A DNA stretch of 64,000 nucleotides from Termitomyces sp. T153 (lineage: Eukaryota > Basidiomycota > Agaricomycetes > Agaricales > Lyophyllaceae). The notes beneath the pieces are model-generated. The model ran no database searches, was not told the origin of the DNA, and was given only the letters and a program-made list of their open reading frames with translations. Below, piece by piece: positions 42,306-53,673 of this stretch. Numbering within the stretch: the stretch's first letter is position 1; every line of letters starts with the position of its first letter. The stretch spans positions 62,001-126,000 of the forward strand of contig JACKQL020000124.1 of the NCBI GenBank assembly GCA_018296165.2. The letters are read 5' to 3'. A program made the position numbers and the translations under genes.

Positions 42306-43865
42306 TCAAGCTTTATAAGGGACTACTCTAAAAGCCACAACTCTGGTCTGCCAAACTGACCCATCCAGTTCTGCCACAATGTAATTACCACCCTTGGTCT
42401 TAGCAATTACTACCATTGGACCATGAAAACGGGGCAGCATTTTAGCACTGTGTGAACTTTCTGTAATCATATTCTTGACCAAGACTAAGTCCAAAGGCTT
42501 GAAATTGAAGTCTTTGATAGAGTGTTTATGCTCTTCTGCAAACTTCAAGGCCCATTGGAGTTTGTTGTCCTTCCCAACTCTCTCCCTCATCTCTTCTACA
42601 TGCTGGTGGTGCTTGGCTAAAGCCCTAGCATGATACCCAATCAACTCCTCTATAGATAATGGTCCTTCTGGTAATTCTATTAACCAGGTAGCCTCTACTA
42701 AGTCCAAAGGTAGAGTTGGATGAGCTCCAGTGATCATGAAGTATGGTGAACACCCAAATCTCTGCTGAATAGTAATGCGATCACTCCACATTATATGGAA
42801 GAAGAACCAAAACCATTTAGTGCAATCTTCACAAGCTTTGAATAAAGCCTGCCTGACATCCCAATGTGGTCTTTCAATTTTGCCATTAGCTTGAGAGTTG
42901 TATGGAGAGATGGCAATGCCTCTGATTCCATATTTACTCTCTATCCAAGCTGTGACCTTTTTGATGTGTCCAGCATTATCAGTGATGATCTCTGCAGTGC
43001 AACCCCAGTGACAAATCACATCCTCAAACAACCATTGACCAATTGTTTTATGGTTTTCTTTGCACAGAGGCCTCCCTTCCATCCATGAAGACAATGCACA
43101 CCTACCATGGACAATATACTTGCAGCCATTTGAAGCTGGAGTCATGTGCATGGTATCAATGTGAATTGTTTGGAAGATAGAGGGTGTATAGGTTACTGTG
43201 GGAGCTCTGTTTACAACTGTCTTCTGACATATCTGATAGTTGTGACAAGTCCCAACATACCACTGTAGATCTCCATCAATCCTTGGCCACCAAAATCATT
43301 CTTGTATTAACATTTTGGTTGCATAAGTCCCTCTATGCCCTAAGGCATCATGGGCTGATTTAAGCATGACCATTTGCTTATCAATATTGACTACTAGCTT
43401 ATGCCTAGCCTCATGATTGCACTTGTACAGTCTCCCCTTTTGATCAAAGAAGAACTGTCTTGCAAACCTCTTGAACTTGTCTGGGTCCCAACCCTTCAAA
43501 CCTTCAGGTTCTTTGCTTGGGTCTTGTAGCCAGCTTTGTACAATTGGTAGCAAGTCATCCCACTGTTCACTCTCACCACCCTTCCTATGTTCTAAGTAGG
43601 CTTGTAAGTCTGCTTCCTTTTCTTCCTCAGTACCTTCTGTGGGTAACAGAGGCTGAGAGAGAGATAGTACTGCAACAGGATCTATTCTAGATGTCTGCTG
43701 CTGACTTAGAACTGCCTTCCTGAGTTCCACCTCTTGAGACCTTGCTCTATCAAGTTCCTGTTCAAAGTCTGATACTTCAGTGGCTACTGCATGTAGATAG
43801 CCACCTCTAGTGTCAATTTGATCTGCAAACTCTTCAAGTGCTAAGGGTTCCCAATCCTCCCCCAT
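42306..43865 (-). pseudogene. Integrase of H (one stop)
   Basis: From MGEDWEPLALEEFADQIDTR (43865), overlapping the RT frame end in another frame at a G-run (ATGGGGGAGG). HDALGHRGTYATKMLIQE with a downstream CHNYQICQ forms the zinc-binding region. A TGA at 43293-43295, in place of an expected Arg codon, interrupts it. The core has [13 protein letters not shown] (Asp), [13 protein letters not shown] (Asp) and [18 protein letters not shown] (Glu): all three catalytic residues present. The C-terminal part [20 protein letters not shown] is a G-P-x-V-like module, ending VVPYKA. Near-intact. Confidence 0.8.
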
Positions 43866-45922
43866 CCTAGTTCATTGTTGGTTTTTGCTGGATATTCAAA
43901 GTGCATAGTCTTTGGGTTGTCCACCAACTCTGGATTAACAGGTGGGTACTCCTCATCTCCTGGCTGCTTGAGCCTCCTAGACAGGCCATCAACACTAAAG
44001 GTCTTTCCTGGCACATGCCTCAAAGTAAAATGATAGAGTAGTACATCCTCAATCCATCTCATGATTGTGGCATTAGGCCCTACTCCAGGATTGCTTAGCA
44101 TTCCCTTCAAATACTTGGCATCTGTCTCTACTACAAGCTTCCTACAACCAACTAGCCAATACTTATTAGCTTGCAAGGCTCTCATCAAACCATAGAGTTC
44201 TCTCTTAGGTTGTGAGAATCTTGCCTCTCTCTCATTCAAGGTGATGGATCCTAGCTTAGCACAAGTGCATTGCCTAGGATTGTCTGGAGCTTCCTGGAAG
44301 ATTCCAAAGCCCACTGCCATCCAAGAAGTGTCAACTGATAAGACCACTGCCCCTCCTGACTCATAGTCAAGTGGTTTTAGAGGTGCACTTTCAGCTAGCA
44401 ACTTCTTCAACTGAGCCATTGCTGACTGCTGTTCCTCACCCCAAACAAATGGTGTGTGGTTTTGAGTCAATTTGTTGATGGGTGCAGCCACTTTAGCATA
44501 GTCCTTAATGAACATCCTAAAGGTACCACAAGTACCTAGGAAAGCTCTGACATCTGACTTGTCCTGGCAATCACCCCACCCCATAACAATGGCCAACCGC
44601 TTGGTCTCAGGTTTCTGTCCCTCATAGGAACACCTATGTCCAACCACTACAATCTCATCTGCACAGACTACTGACTTCTTCCCAGAGAAAGTCCCTCCAG
44701 CATATTTGATTCTTTGTAACACTCTGTTTACATTCTGCAGATGTTCCCATACAAATCTCCTAATGCCTGGGTTTTCTGGGATAACTTCATAGCCTCCATC
44801 TGGTAATTCATACCTGTGAGGTGGACCTCTGATTGGCACATCATCAATGTATGGCCAAGTTACATGAGGTATCTCATCTTTCAAGATGAAGGTAATGTCA
44901 TCATGAAAGATTGGTACTGAATTTGTCCAGCCCATTGGCAGGGTTACCAACCTTAGAGCACCAAAGGGTGTCTGGAAGGTGGTATAGTCCCTAGACCTCA
45001 CATCCAACACTTTTTCATCATATCCCACATACAAGTCAAAGACTCCTCCACAAGCTCTGCCAGCAAAGTGACTAGCTAACTCTTCAGTTGCTGGTGGCAA
45101 CCCAGAATGTGCTATGGTCACTTTGTTTAAAGGTTCCAAGCTGTGAACTATTCTCAAACTCTCACCATCCTTCTTCAATACTGTGAACCACTGGGATCTG
45201 TATGAAGAGTTGGATGGCTCATACACTCCTGCCTCAATTTTCTGCTTTATCATCTGGCAGATTTTATCTCTGAGTCCAGGAGCAATGGGAATGTTCTTCA
45301 ATACCCAGGGGGTGTGAGGAATTACTGGCATTACTACAGGAGGGAAGAATTCCTCCTTGAGCCTACCTCTTTGAGAATCATCCCATGCAAAAGCCTCATT
45401 CTGCAGCATCATTAGATGATGTACTGCCTTCATCTCCTCTGGCCATAAGAAACCATCACCATGTACTTGGTCAATGATTTCCTTGCACTCAGCAGTGTAC
45501 CTCCCCATGGGTTTGAACTCAGGTGGGTTTGGGTCCAACTGTGGCATGTCTGCTAGTGGATCTCCAGTGATACACCTTTCAATTCTGAACTCCTCAGGAG
45601 AGGTTCCTAGTACAGGTTTCACCTTTCTAGCAACAGGTTTGTATTTCTTAGAGAATACTTGTGCAGTTTCCCCCACACCTGCTTCTAGCTCTAGGCTTTC
45701 CTGCTGTACTAAGACCTCTTCTAACTCCTCTGGTATCTGACACAGCTGCCTATTTAGATAGGCTGCTAATGTCTTCTCATCTCTGCCTCTCATATCTCCC
45801 TCTGCAGCAAAGGCCTGCAGATACACATCTCTCAACTCCAGGGTCTTGAATCCACTATGATTTATAGTGTATCCAGTCACCATTACTTCACCATTCTCCT
45901 TCTCCCCTAACATCACTGCCAC
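43841..45922 (-). CDS. Reverse transcriptase-RNase H of H
   Basis: Open for 693 codons. After an N-terminal acidic region: PVIPHTPWVLKNIPIAPGLR, YRSQWFTVLKKDGESLRIVH, GGVFDLYVGYDEKVLDVRSR, TTFQTPFGALRLVTLPMGWT, and the catalytic WPYIDDVPIRGP. RNase H: LSVDTSWMAVGFGIFQ (Asp), RFSQPKRELYGLMRALQ (Glu), LVVETDAKYLKGML (Asp), HVPGKTFSVDGLSRRL. All catalytic positions are present, so the enzyme could still be active if expressed. The upstream frame connects to protease, the downstream frame to integrase after a one-base shift. Confidence 0.88.
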   Translation of the reverse strand: MAVMLGEKENGEVMVTGYTINHSGFKTLELRDVYLQAFAAEGDMRGRDEKTLAAYLNRQLCQIPEELEEVLVQQESLELEAGVGETAQVFSKKYKPVARKVKPVLGTSPEEFRIERCITGDPLADMPQLDPNPPEFKPMGRYTAECKEIIDQVHGDGFLWPEEMKAVHHLMMLQNEAFAWDDSQRGRLKEEFFPPVVMPVIPHTPWVLKNIPIAPGLRDKICQMIKQKIEAGVYEPSNSSYRSQWFTVLKKDGESLRIVHSLEPLNKVTIAHSGLPPATEELASHFAGRACGGVFDLYVGYDEKVLDVRSRDYTTFQTPFGALRLVTLPMGWTNSVPIFHDDITFILKDEIPHVTWPYIDDVPIRGPPHRYELPDGGYEVIPENPGIRRFVWEHLQNVNRVLQRIKYAGGTFSGKKSVVCADEIVVVGHRCSYEGQKPETKRLAIVMGWGDCQDKSDVRAFLGTCGTFRMFIKDYAKVAAPINKLTQNHTPFVWGEEQQSAMAQLKKLLAESAPLKPLDYESGGAVVLSVDTSWMAVGFGIFQEAPDNPRQCTCAKLGSITLNEREARFSQPKRELYGLMRALQANKYWLVGCRKLVVETDAKYLKGMLSNPGVGPNATIMRWIEDVLLYHFTLRHVPGKTFSVDGLSRRLKQPGDEEYPPVNPELVDNPKTMHFEYPAKTNNELGWGRIGNP

Positions 45923-45954
45923 CTCTCCCTGGTCACTGACCAGATCATTGAGAT

Positions 45955-47357
45955 TTAGAATTTTGGATCACTATCTCCTCCAACACCTGCCTTTGGCACC
46001 TTCCCTCTTTGAAGAGTGGGCAGGGCTGTCCAGCAACCAGTATTAGGATCTCTGATAGTTATGATGGCACTGCCATCTTGAAGGTTTTGTATGTTGCTCT
46101 CTGTCAGTGTGTCAAATGGACAACCCAACAAGACAGTATAAGCTGGCTTGACAAAGATATGCACTTGTAGATAAATGGTGAAGCCTTCAGCAAAAGTAAA
46201 TGGCACATTTTTGGCTAAACCAACTGATGTATTCACTTGACTGTTGGCACTCTCCATCCTTAAGCATATGTCTGGATCCCAAGTCAATCCTAAATGAAGT
46301 GCCTCATCTAGTGCCATACAGACTATCTGAGAACCACTATCTAGAATTGTCTCTACTTGTCCCCTCTGATTGACAATGGGGTTCAAGGATCTCAACACTT
46401 GCAAGTCTCTTGCCACATACACCACTACTGGCTTTTCTCCTGGAGGGATATTTTCCAAGTAAGTGGCTACACAATCCTGATGCACTACTGCACCAGTAGG
46501 CAAATCATTCTGTGTTCCATCTGCAATGAAATAGGTTGCCATTGGCAGGTCATTGACATCTACTTTGTCAGGTGGTTTCTTCTCCCTTACAGTCTGCTAT
46601 TGAACTGCTACTCTTGGGATATTGGGATCCCTAGACTGAGTCCCTGATTTGAGAGTCAATTTTTGTATCATTGCTTCCCTTAATCCAGGAGCCACATCTA
46701 ACAGTTCTCCAGTACTGAAAGGTACAGTAGCCTCCCAGAGCTTATCAATGGTTCTATCCCACTCCTTCCTCTTTGTTCCTGTTATGCCACATACACCACT
46801 ACTGGCTTTTCTCCTGGAGGGATATTTTCCAAGTAAGTGGCTACACAATCCTGATGCACTACTGCACCAGTAGGCAAATCATTCTGTGTTCCATCTGCAA
46901 TGAAATAGGTTGCCATTGGCAGGTCATTGACATCTACTTTGTCAGGTGGTTTCTTCTCCCTTACAGTCTGATATTGAACTGCTACTCTTGGGATATTGGG
47001 ATCCCTAGACTGAGTCCCTGATTTGAGAGTCAATTTTTGTATCATTGCTTCCCTTAATCCAGGAGCCACATCTAACAGTTCTCCAGTACTGAAAGGTACA
47101 GTAGCCTCCCAGAGCTTATCAATGGTTCTATCCCACTCCTTCCTCTTTGTTCCTGTTAAGGAACTTCTAACAGTGTCCTGCACTGGCAAGTCTGGTCCCT
47201 CATTGAGGGCTGGAACCTTCTCAAAAGGTAGGTCCAGTTTTGGTGAAACTCTAGGTGGAATCACCAGAGTTAGCTTTTCTTTCCAGGGTTTTTCAGGGAT
47301 TCTCTCTGGCAATGAGGATACTCCTGGTTGAGATGCCCCTTTCCTGATTGCCTTCAT
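45955..47357 (-). pseudogene. Protease region of H, broken by tandem duplication
   Basis: From MKAIRKGASQPGVSSLPERI (47357), reached from gag by a -1 shift. The frame runs to VVVYVA and hits TAA exactly at the duplication junction (46782). The second unit, downstream, has another TAG. After it, the aspartic protease domain is intact: VETILDSGSQIVCMALDEAL (catalytic DSG), FVKPAYTVLLGCPFDTLTES, SAIITIRDPNTG. The duplication of 374 bp (not a multiple of 3) is the main lesion in H. Confidence 0.85.
46411..47158. repeat. 374-bp tandem duplication in H protease
   Basis: Units 46411-46784 and 46785-47158, both starting TGCCACATACACCACTAC and ending TTTGTTCCTGTTA. I found one clear difference (CTGCTATTG at 46593 against CTGATATTG), which makes a TAG in the first unit. 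The near-identity implies a recent event. Confidence 0.92.
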
Positions 47358-47365
47358 TGAGTTAT

Positions 47366-47375
47366 TTAAAAATCC
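47366..47375 (-). other. Candidate -1 frameshift site at the gag end (H)
   Basis: GGATTTTTAA: GAT TTT TAA in frame, GGA TTT TTA AAT in the -1 frame, which is open into MKAIRKG at 47357. Same decamer as in family A. Confidence 0.5.
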
Positions 47376-48838
47376 TTAGAGGAAGATTTCTGTCCCTCAG
47401 GACTGGCTGTATTTCTGGTGTTGATCAACACACTGAGCATCTCAGCCATTTTATTGAAACCTTTCTCCAAGTCTCCCAAGTGGTCTGACTCCTTATATTG
47501 AATGCACTCTAGCAGGTCATCTCTTGTGTCTCTAGCAGAGTTTACATAGGTAGAGTAAGTGACTGTCTCTGGAGAGTCATCTTCTGGCCATCCAAAGTAC
47601 ATATTCACCTGCTTATCATGTACTTGTGCTAATATAGCATGAGGAGATATACCAGCAGGATCCCTAGGTAAAGGAGCACCATTAGGTAGTCTGGCTCTTC
47701 CTTCCAATAGGATGATCCATCCTTTTTGTACATCTCCCTTGATGACTTCACACTCTGAGATTCTATGTCCAGTTTGCCAACAATAGAAGCAAGTAACACC
47801 ACTTCTCCCAGAAGTTGGAAATGTAGGAGGCCCTTCTGTCCTTATACCCTGGCTTCCTTTGGTATTTAAGAAGGTATTGCACATGTCCAACTGACCAGCT
47901 TGCAAAGCTTGCATAGTGCTCTGGATGCTCCCCATTTGTTTCCCAATGGTAACCACAGCATCTTGGAGATGAGCCATTTTCTCCTCCACTTCCTCCTCCT
48001 TAATGTTCCCCTTTCTAGTTTCTGTTTTCTCTATTTTCTCCTCTCTAAGGCTCCTTATAGTAGCACCATCTATCAAGGTCCCCACTATTGTCAGTACTTC
48101 TGATAGATCATACTTGTTGTTCTTGTGCCTATTTCTAGCAGGGTCTTTGTAGTGGCCATATCTACTGATTAGCCTCTCCTCAATCACATCTCCAAAAGCT
48201 GGTGTAAAGCACCCCAGGAATTTGTCCACCAGAGACCCATTCCCAGTGACATTAGCCAACTTCTTAGCCTCAGCTCTAAATTTCCTTATCAGAGAATGGA
48301 TTTCTGTAGTGTCATTCCTACTAAGTCTGGCATGTTCTCTGCAGATTCTATCCAGGTTTGCAACACTACCTGTGTCATCCACTGCTTCTGGATAAGACTC
48401 CTTGATCTCTTTCTCAAAAGCAGACCAAGTATAGTCATCTCCAAAGGAATCAAAGCCCAGCCATTCTTGTTCAGTCTGAGCATCCACATACTCTAAAATT
48501 CTCTTTTTTCTTTCCTTATCTCCTTGGATCCCAGCATGCTCAAACAGAGAGATCATCCTTTGCAAAAAGCAATGAACCTCAGAGGGCTCAGTATGCTTAA
48601 ACTTAGGTGCATCCCTGCTGTCAGGCAGTGGCAGTTTGTATCTGATATTTTGCTCCATTATTGGGGCAGTAGAAACTGGTTGAGTAGTAGGGCACAGTTC
48701 TTTGAGTGAGCTTGAAATTACTTTCTCAGTCTGAAGTTTTCTCTTTCTGAGTAAGGTTTCAGGGTCAGGCAAAAAGGACTTTGAACCACTGCTATTGGTC
48801 CTAGTTTCTCTTTTCCTTAATGTAACAGAGTTTTTCAC
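47366..48838 (-). CDS. Gag of H
   Basis: 490 codons, open. MKNSVTLRKRETRTNSSGSK is a basic start. The gag core is YVDAQTEQEWLGFDSFGDDY, KEIKESYPEAVDDTGSVANL, ELTRFLGCF-type and LVDKFLGCFTPAFGDVIEER. A helix KEEEVEEKMAHLQDAVVTIG follows. The CCHC knuckle is CFYCWQTGHRISEC (about 47755-47800 on minus). It ends SSSKDF-stop over GGATTTTTAA, with protease open in the -1 frame. Structural protein of the particle. Confidence 0.85.
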   Translation of the reverse strand: MKNSVTLRKRETRTNSSGSKSFLPDPETLLRKRKLQTEKVISSSLKELCPTTQPVSTAPIMEQNIRYKLPLPDSRDAPKFKHTEPSEVHCFLQRMISLFEHAGIQGDKERKKRILEYVDAQTEQEWLGFDSFGDDYTWSAFEKEIKESYPEAVDDTGSVANLDRICREHARLSRNDTTEIHSLIRKFRAEAKKLANVTGNGSLVDKFLGCFTPAFGDVIEERLISRYGHYKDPARNRHKNNKYDLSEVLTIVGTLIDGATIRSLREEKIEKTETRKGNIKEEEVEEKMAHLQDAVVTIGKQMGSIQSTMQALQAGQLDMCNTFLNTKGSQGIRTEGPPTFPTSGRSGVTCFYCWQTGHRISECEVIKGDVQKGWIILLEGRARLPNGAPLPRDPAGISPHAILAQVHDKQVNMYFGWPEDDSPETVTYSTYVNSARDTRDDLLECIQYKESDHLGDLEKGFNKMAEMLSVLINTRNTASPEGQKSSSKDF

Positions 48839-48986
48839 CTTGGTTGCAATAACTTCAGGTGTTTTGGGCCAAGACCCAGGTGGTGCAAAACTAATGTTTC
48901 ACAAGGGTTGGACTTCCTCAAGGAAATCCAAAAAGTGAGTTTTGTGCAACAAAAGCCCCTTGCAGTAGGCTCCAGATGATGCAAAA

Positions 48987-49866
48987 TGTAAGTTTTGTTG
49001 TTGTCAATCAATCAGATCAACGGATCAAACTTTACTTTCACAGAGTTTTGGAGGCTTAAGTTACATGAAAGCTCACTTTAGACATTTACAGTTATAGATA
49101 ATAATTAAATTGATTTATTTGCTAGTTGAGATGGTCTCAAACTTTTGAATGGGTTCAAATATATATATAAATAAAACCTGAACCAACTAAATACTCGTAA
49201 GCCTAAGATAGCCGCTCCCTGGGGCTAGCCAAGCCATGGTACATTGTTGCTTGCCCTTTTCCTCTGATCCTGCTCTCCTCTTTATAGCTTGTCATATGCA
49301 CATGGACCAGGCTGTTTTCCATGTGCTCCCATGGGTGTACTGCATGGTTTTCCTTGGCCTTCCTCCATTATTGGTTGGCCATTTGCAATGACATGCTGGG
49401 TCGGTGTTACTTGGTTATCCATTTGTCCAACCTCTTTTTCTCATTCTTTTCTTTTCCACTCCTCTCTTAGCAGGCTCTGCGTAGTTTGTATGGTGGCCAG
49501 TTCTGGTCTCTGAACAGTCTGGCATGCAGTGTCGAGGGGAGGCAGGGTTTTTGCTATGCATTCAGATGTCTATGGCTGTCCTTGGCATTGGTTAGCTGTT
49601 CTAGCCAGTTTTGCCAAGCATAGCCATTGATCGTTGATCAAATGCATGACCAGCTGTTCTCAATGTCATAGGTCCTGCTGGCATTGTTCAATGCATGTTT
49701 CCTTGGGTCTTTGGTGATATTCTTTTTATACTAGGTAAGGTTTTTATGTCTACAGTTTTTGACATTTACCCAAGCTTATGGTTTTCAGCTTGTTTTGATT
49801 GGTATTTCCCTTATTTCTTTTTTTTAAGTATATTCAACCTGTCTCATACTCAAGACAGGCATATCA
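48987..49866 (-). repeat. 5' LTR of H
   Basis: 880 bp, partner of 40475-41354. On minus, TTTTGCATCATCTGGAGCC follows the LTR end and is the likely primer-binding/leader start. Confidence 0.9.
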
Positions 49867-52800
49867 GCAGCAGCTTTGGTTTTTGTTCTGATGTAGCTGG
49901 CAGAGTGGGCAGAGGTCTTCTAGCAACTTAGATTTTGTGCTGACACAGCTGGCAGAGAGGGCAGAGGTCTCTTTTGACAATAGTGAAAGTAATAGAGTAA
50001 AGTTTGTCTTTGGGGGTGGGGTAGGCCAGTGATGGGTGGCATAGCAGCAGGGGTTCCAGAGTTGGAGTTGCTGTTGTAGTAGACTTGATGGGGAAATATT
50101 TCATGTGCCAGCTATGCTGTTGGTTGGATTAGCATAGGGGCAGAGATACTTTCTTGAAGTTTGGTTTGCTTATTCTTGCAATCTATTGACCTCTGAGTGT
50201 GAGGGTTTGGATGGATGATTTCAATGGTGGAGAGTGTTCAGAGACTTTTGTTTGGGCAGAGGTGTGCTTGGGTAGGAATTTGTTGAACTCCAGAGTATTG
50301 CATTTTGTCGGAAATGTGTTTGGTTAGGCATTTACTGTGCTCCAGAGTATTGTATTCTGTTGAGGATGTGCTTGGTTGGGGTTTTGCAGGTTCTGGACTA
50401 GCTATGTGACATTTCCTCCTTGTTCCTGCCCAGGTAGGGGAGTCTTACATGTTTCTGGCATCCTCAGGGTGCTGCCAGAGTTTGTCAGGATGAGTGTGTT
50501 CTGAGTCTGGGGCATGTATTTGTCCTTCTCAGAGTAGGGGCTGGTGGTTTAGAGACAGCATGGAGGTTGGTTGGTGGATAACTCTTCCTAGTGGGGTTGC
50601 TTCTGATTGAGGTGTGGAGTGAGGAAGGGGTTTGGGGTTGTTGTTCCATAGGTTATTCCACCTGAGAACAGGGGGAGGTGGTCTGGAGGCAGCATAATGG
50701 GCAGGTTGGCTGCTGGCTCATTGGCAGAGTTGTGTCAAGGGTTGTATTGGGGGGTCCACCATTGTATTGGAGGTCCAGGAGCAGTTTTGTCCCTTTCCAG
50801 AGTGGAGCCAACAGACTGGAGGCAGTGTGAGGGTTGGTGGAGTGCAGGCTTGTTGGCAGAGTTCTTTTGGGGTTTGTGGAATGTGGGCAGGAGTGAGCTT
50901 GGTGGGCTATGTCTTTTTCTGGAGTCTGGAGTAGGAGTCAATGGTCTTGAGTTAGCATGGGGGCTGGTCAGTGGATGGCTCGTTGATGGAATTGTCTTTG
51001 GAGATGGTGCTAAGTGGGAGAAGGGGTCTGGGGCTGGTGTTTTATTGGTCCATTCTTCTTAGTACAAGAACCAAAGGTCTGGAGGTGGTGTAAAGGGTGG
51101 ATTGGGGGTTTGGCATGTTGGCAGGCTCATGGTGGGGGTCATGCCAAGGAGGAGGGTCCAGAGTGGAGTTTACCTCCTTATTCAAGTCAGCATGACAGGC
51201 AAATGTTTAATGGAGATTACCACTGAGTAGCAGAGTTTATACTGTTTAGCTCCAAAGGGTTTCTTTAGGCATCCACTGGTTGTCTGGTGGAGTGCCTGGG
51301 CTCCTTGAGTCAATCATGGGGCTGCAGGGGCTGAGATTGTTTTTTGGAGAGGCTCTTGGGTCTGTGAGCAGAGAGTGGCAGAGTTGTTGGATAAATAGTG
51401 GTGGTCCCTGGAGTCATGCTGGTATGCAGTGGGTGCATTGCTAGTTGTTTCCCAAAAGTTCTTGGATGTGTCAGACTGCTGTTTCAATTTGCAAAAATGT
51501 TGTTTGTGTTGAAGAAGTGGTTGTCCACAATGATGAGGGGTGGCAGGGATGTTGGTCATGCATGTGCATTATTGGGACTCAAAGAGGGCCATAGTAGGTG
51601 TGGGGGCAATCTTCCATTCATGCTCTGGAGTGTTCTGGAGGTCACTATAGAAGGAGTGAGGGGTAGGCCTTGGCACTGTGGGGGCAATCAACAAGATTTC
51701 TGCTCAGAGGAAGGAGGTACTGCTTCTTTTAGAGGGCATTGTTAATTCCTTGATTGTTGTGGTGGAGTCAGAGGAGCCATTTATTTTTCTTGGCAGCTGG
51801 GTCAAATCTTCTGTGAATATTGTTGGATCACATGGCACTTTGCTGAGCTTGGGGGGGGACTGCTTTGAGTGTTTGGAGTTTGTTCTTTTACTGAGTAATC
51901 AATTTTCTCAAAGAGGTGGGGGAGGATGCCAGCAGGGGTTGTAACTCTGGTGGCAGAGGTTGGGGTGCATGATGTCCTTACTTGTTAGTGGGTGGAAATG
52001 GCAGTGGCATTTCAATGTCAATTTAAAGGTGGGTGGTGGCAGATATTACTCTTTTCTTGAAGAATACATCAGCAAACTTATGACACTTCAAAGAAACTAC
52101 TTTAAATGTGATTTGTCCCTCTGTTACCCTGGCAGTGTGGTCCTTGTTTATAGATGTTTTTTCTGGCAAGAGTGGAGGGGTTCAAGGTTGGTAGTCAGGT
52201 TTGGAGCTTGTGGAATGTGTGCAGCATTGATGAGTTGATGTTGGAGGCTCCCTAGACAGATGTCAGAGCCAAAACAGGGGCTCCAGAGCTGTGTTGCCAG
52301 GATTCAGAGGTGTGTAGAGGGGTTTGGAGTGGCCTGTAGTGGGGGTTTGAGGGGTTCTTTGCTTCCTTCAGAGAACATGTCAGTGAGCTCATGATACTCC
52401 AGGAGAACTACTTCATATAGAATTCTCTTTTTTCCATAGTCTGTTCTGGCAGGGTGACTTCTGCACTGAGCTGTCTGCTTGTTAGAAGTGGCATAATTTG
52501 TTAGTTGAGGGATGGAGGTTCCATCTTGTGAAGTGCATGCAGAGAAAGGTGACATTGAGCATTTTGATGCCAGGGGCTCTGGATTGATTGGGAGGGGGTG
52601 TTGAAGTAATGGCAGAGGGGTTGAGAGTTGTCCAGCATTTGTGGGCCAGGGTGCTGTGGTTCTCACATTGACTTCTGGATTTGTTGGGGGCACCTTTGGG
52701 GTGTGCTTCAAGGAGGTTGGGGCAGAGGTGTGTTTTCCTTCCTTTCTTGACCACCTTGAGGCTTGGGAATTCCTTTGTCTTGCTCTGGAGTTGCTGGAGT

Positions 52801-53673
52801 TGGGTTGGAGGCATTGGGGCCCTAGGGGACTGGAGGGAGGGGTAGAGGGGGTTGTATCCATGCTTAGAGACTTTGTTGTGGAGTTTGTCTGGTCAAATGT
52901 TGGGCAGAGTCAGTGGCAGATTAATCCAAGGGGTCCTAGCTGGTTCCAGAGGTTGGTTCTGGAGTTGGGGGCAGAGCACTGGTCTTCCAATGATGGCAGG
53001 GCTTGCTTTGGAGGGTTGACATCCTCAGAGTTGAGCAGCAGAGGTTTGCTCCTTTAATGTGGGCAAGGGGGCACTATCAGAGAATTGTTGTGTCAGATAT
53101 TAGTGATGCACAGATTTTGACAGAGCTGTGGTTAGGGCCAGTGGGTTTGGATGTGGGGGAATTAGGGGATTGGGGTCAAAGGTCTTGTTGTTGTTTGTCA
53201 GTGGGGTAGTGACTTGTTTCTATGCCACCAGTGATTGTCTCTAGTGAGGTTGCAATATTGTTGGGGAGATGGTGTGGATGAGGTGCCAGAGGAGTTGTCA
53301 AGCAATAGATTGATTTATTGCTGGGGTTGGTTGGGTACCAGGCTGGAGAAGTTGCAGTTGACCTTTAATAGGAGGAGGAGCTCGCAGAGGAGGTGTGGGA
53401 GGTGTGGATGAGGGTGGTACAGGAATAATGGGATTGGGGTTGAGCAGGGATGGTGTCTATGGAGACAGCTGTTGTGTGGGAGAGTGACTGGAGCAGAGAG
53501 GACATTTGGCATTGGATCTGTGATTCAATGTGCCTTGGCAAACTGAGCAAGGCCAAACAGATCATAGTAGGTCTCAGGCATGGGCCAACCATAGACATCA
53601 AGAGTTCCAATAGGAGTGTGTGCAGAGTCAGTTGCAGACATCACAAACAGTGTAAGGGGGAGTCTTGATATTA
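49867..53673 (-). pseudogene. Heavily decayed pol and gag region of G
   Basis: G/T-rich on plus (C/A-rich coding strand), with no long frames, but colinear with E1: GGGGCAGAGATACTTTCTTG (50135) to the integrase region near 29565, ATTACCACTGAGTAGCAG (51217) to 30300, ACTCAAAGAGGGCCATAG (51577) to the RT region near 31269. The right end has a gag-like start on minus, MSATDSAHTPIGTLDVYGWP (about 53640). Indels and tandem amplification (50500-51130) have reshaped it. Far more diverged than E1, so an older copy. Confidence 0.55.
50500..51130. repeat. Amplified imperfect tandem units in G
   Basis: About four units of 140-180 bp, each with a core like GAGCAGGAGGTGGTCTGGAGGCAGCAT, then a TTGGCAGAGTTGT-type segment, at about 50525, 50685, 50805 and 50940. 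E1 has a single equivalent (30123-30230). Confidence 0.55.

Larger units (their letters stand above)
40475..49866 (-). mobile_element. Ty3/gypsy element H, young and nearly complete
   Basis: 9392 bp with two 880-bp LTRs (40475-41354, 48987-49866) differing at only a handful of sites, ends TGTAAG and TATCA on the plus strand (TGATA...CTTACA on minus). Polypurine tract on minus: GCAGGGGAGG next to 41354. Order on minus: gag, protease, RT-RNase H, integrase, then a plus-strand antisense ORF next to the 3' LTR. Defects are few: a 374-bp tandem duplication in protease, one TGA in integrase and a +/-1 shift in a G-run. No target duplication seen (TGAAA against GCAGC). It belongs to a different gypsy clade from A, B and E; no chromodomain was seen. 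Confidence 0.88.

Noticed and set aside
40475..49866. Target-site duplication for element H
   Set aside because: Flanking 5-mers TGAAA and GCAGC do not match; the LTR ends are clear, so the duplication was probably lost or the flanks rearranged.
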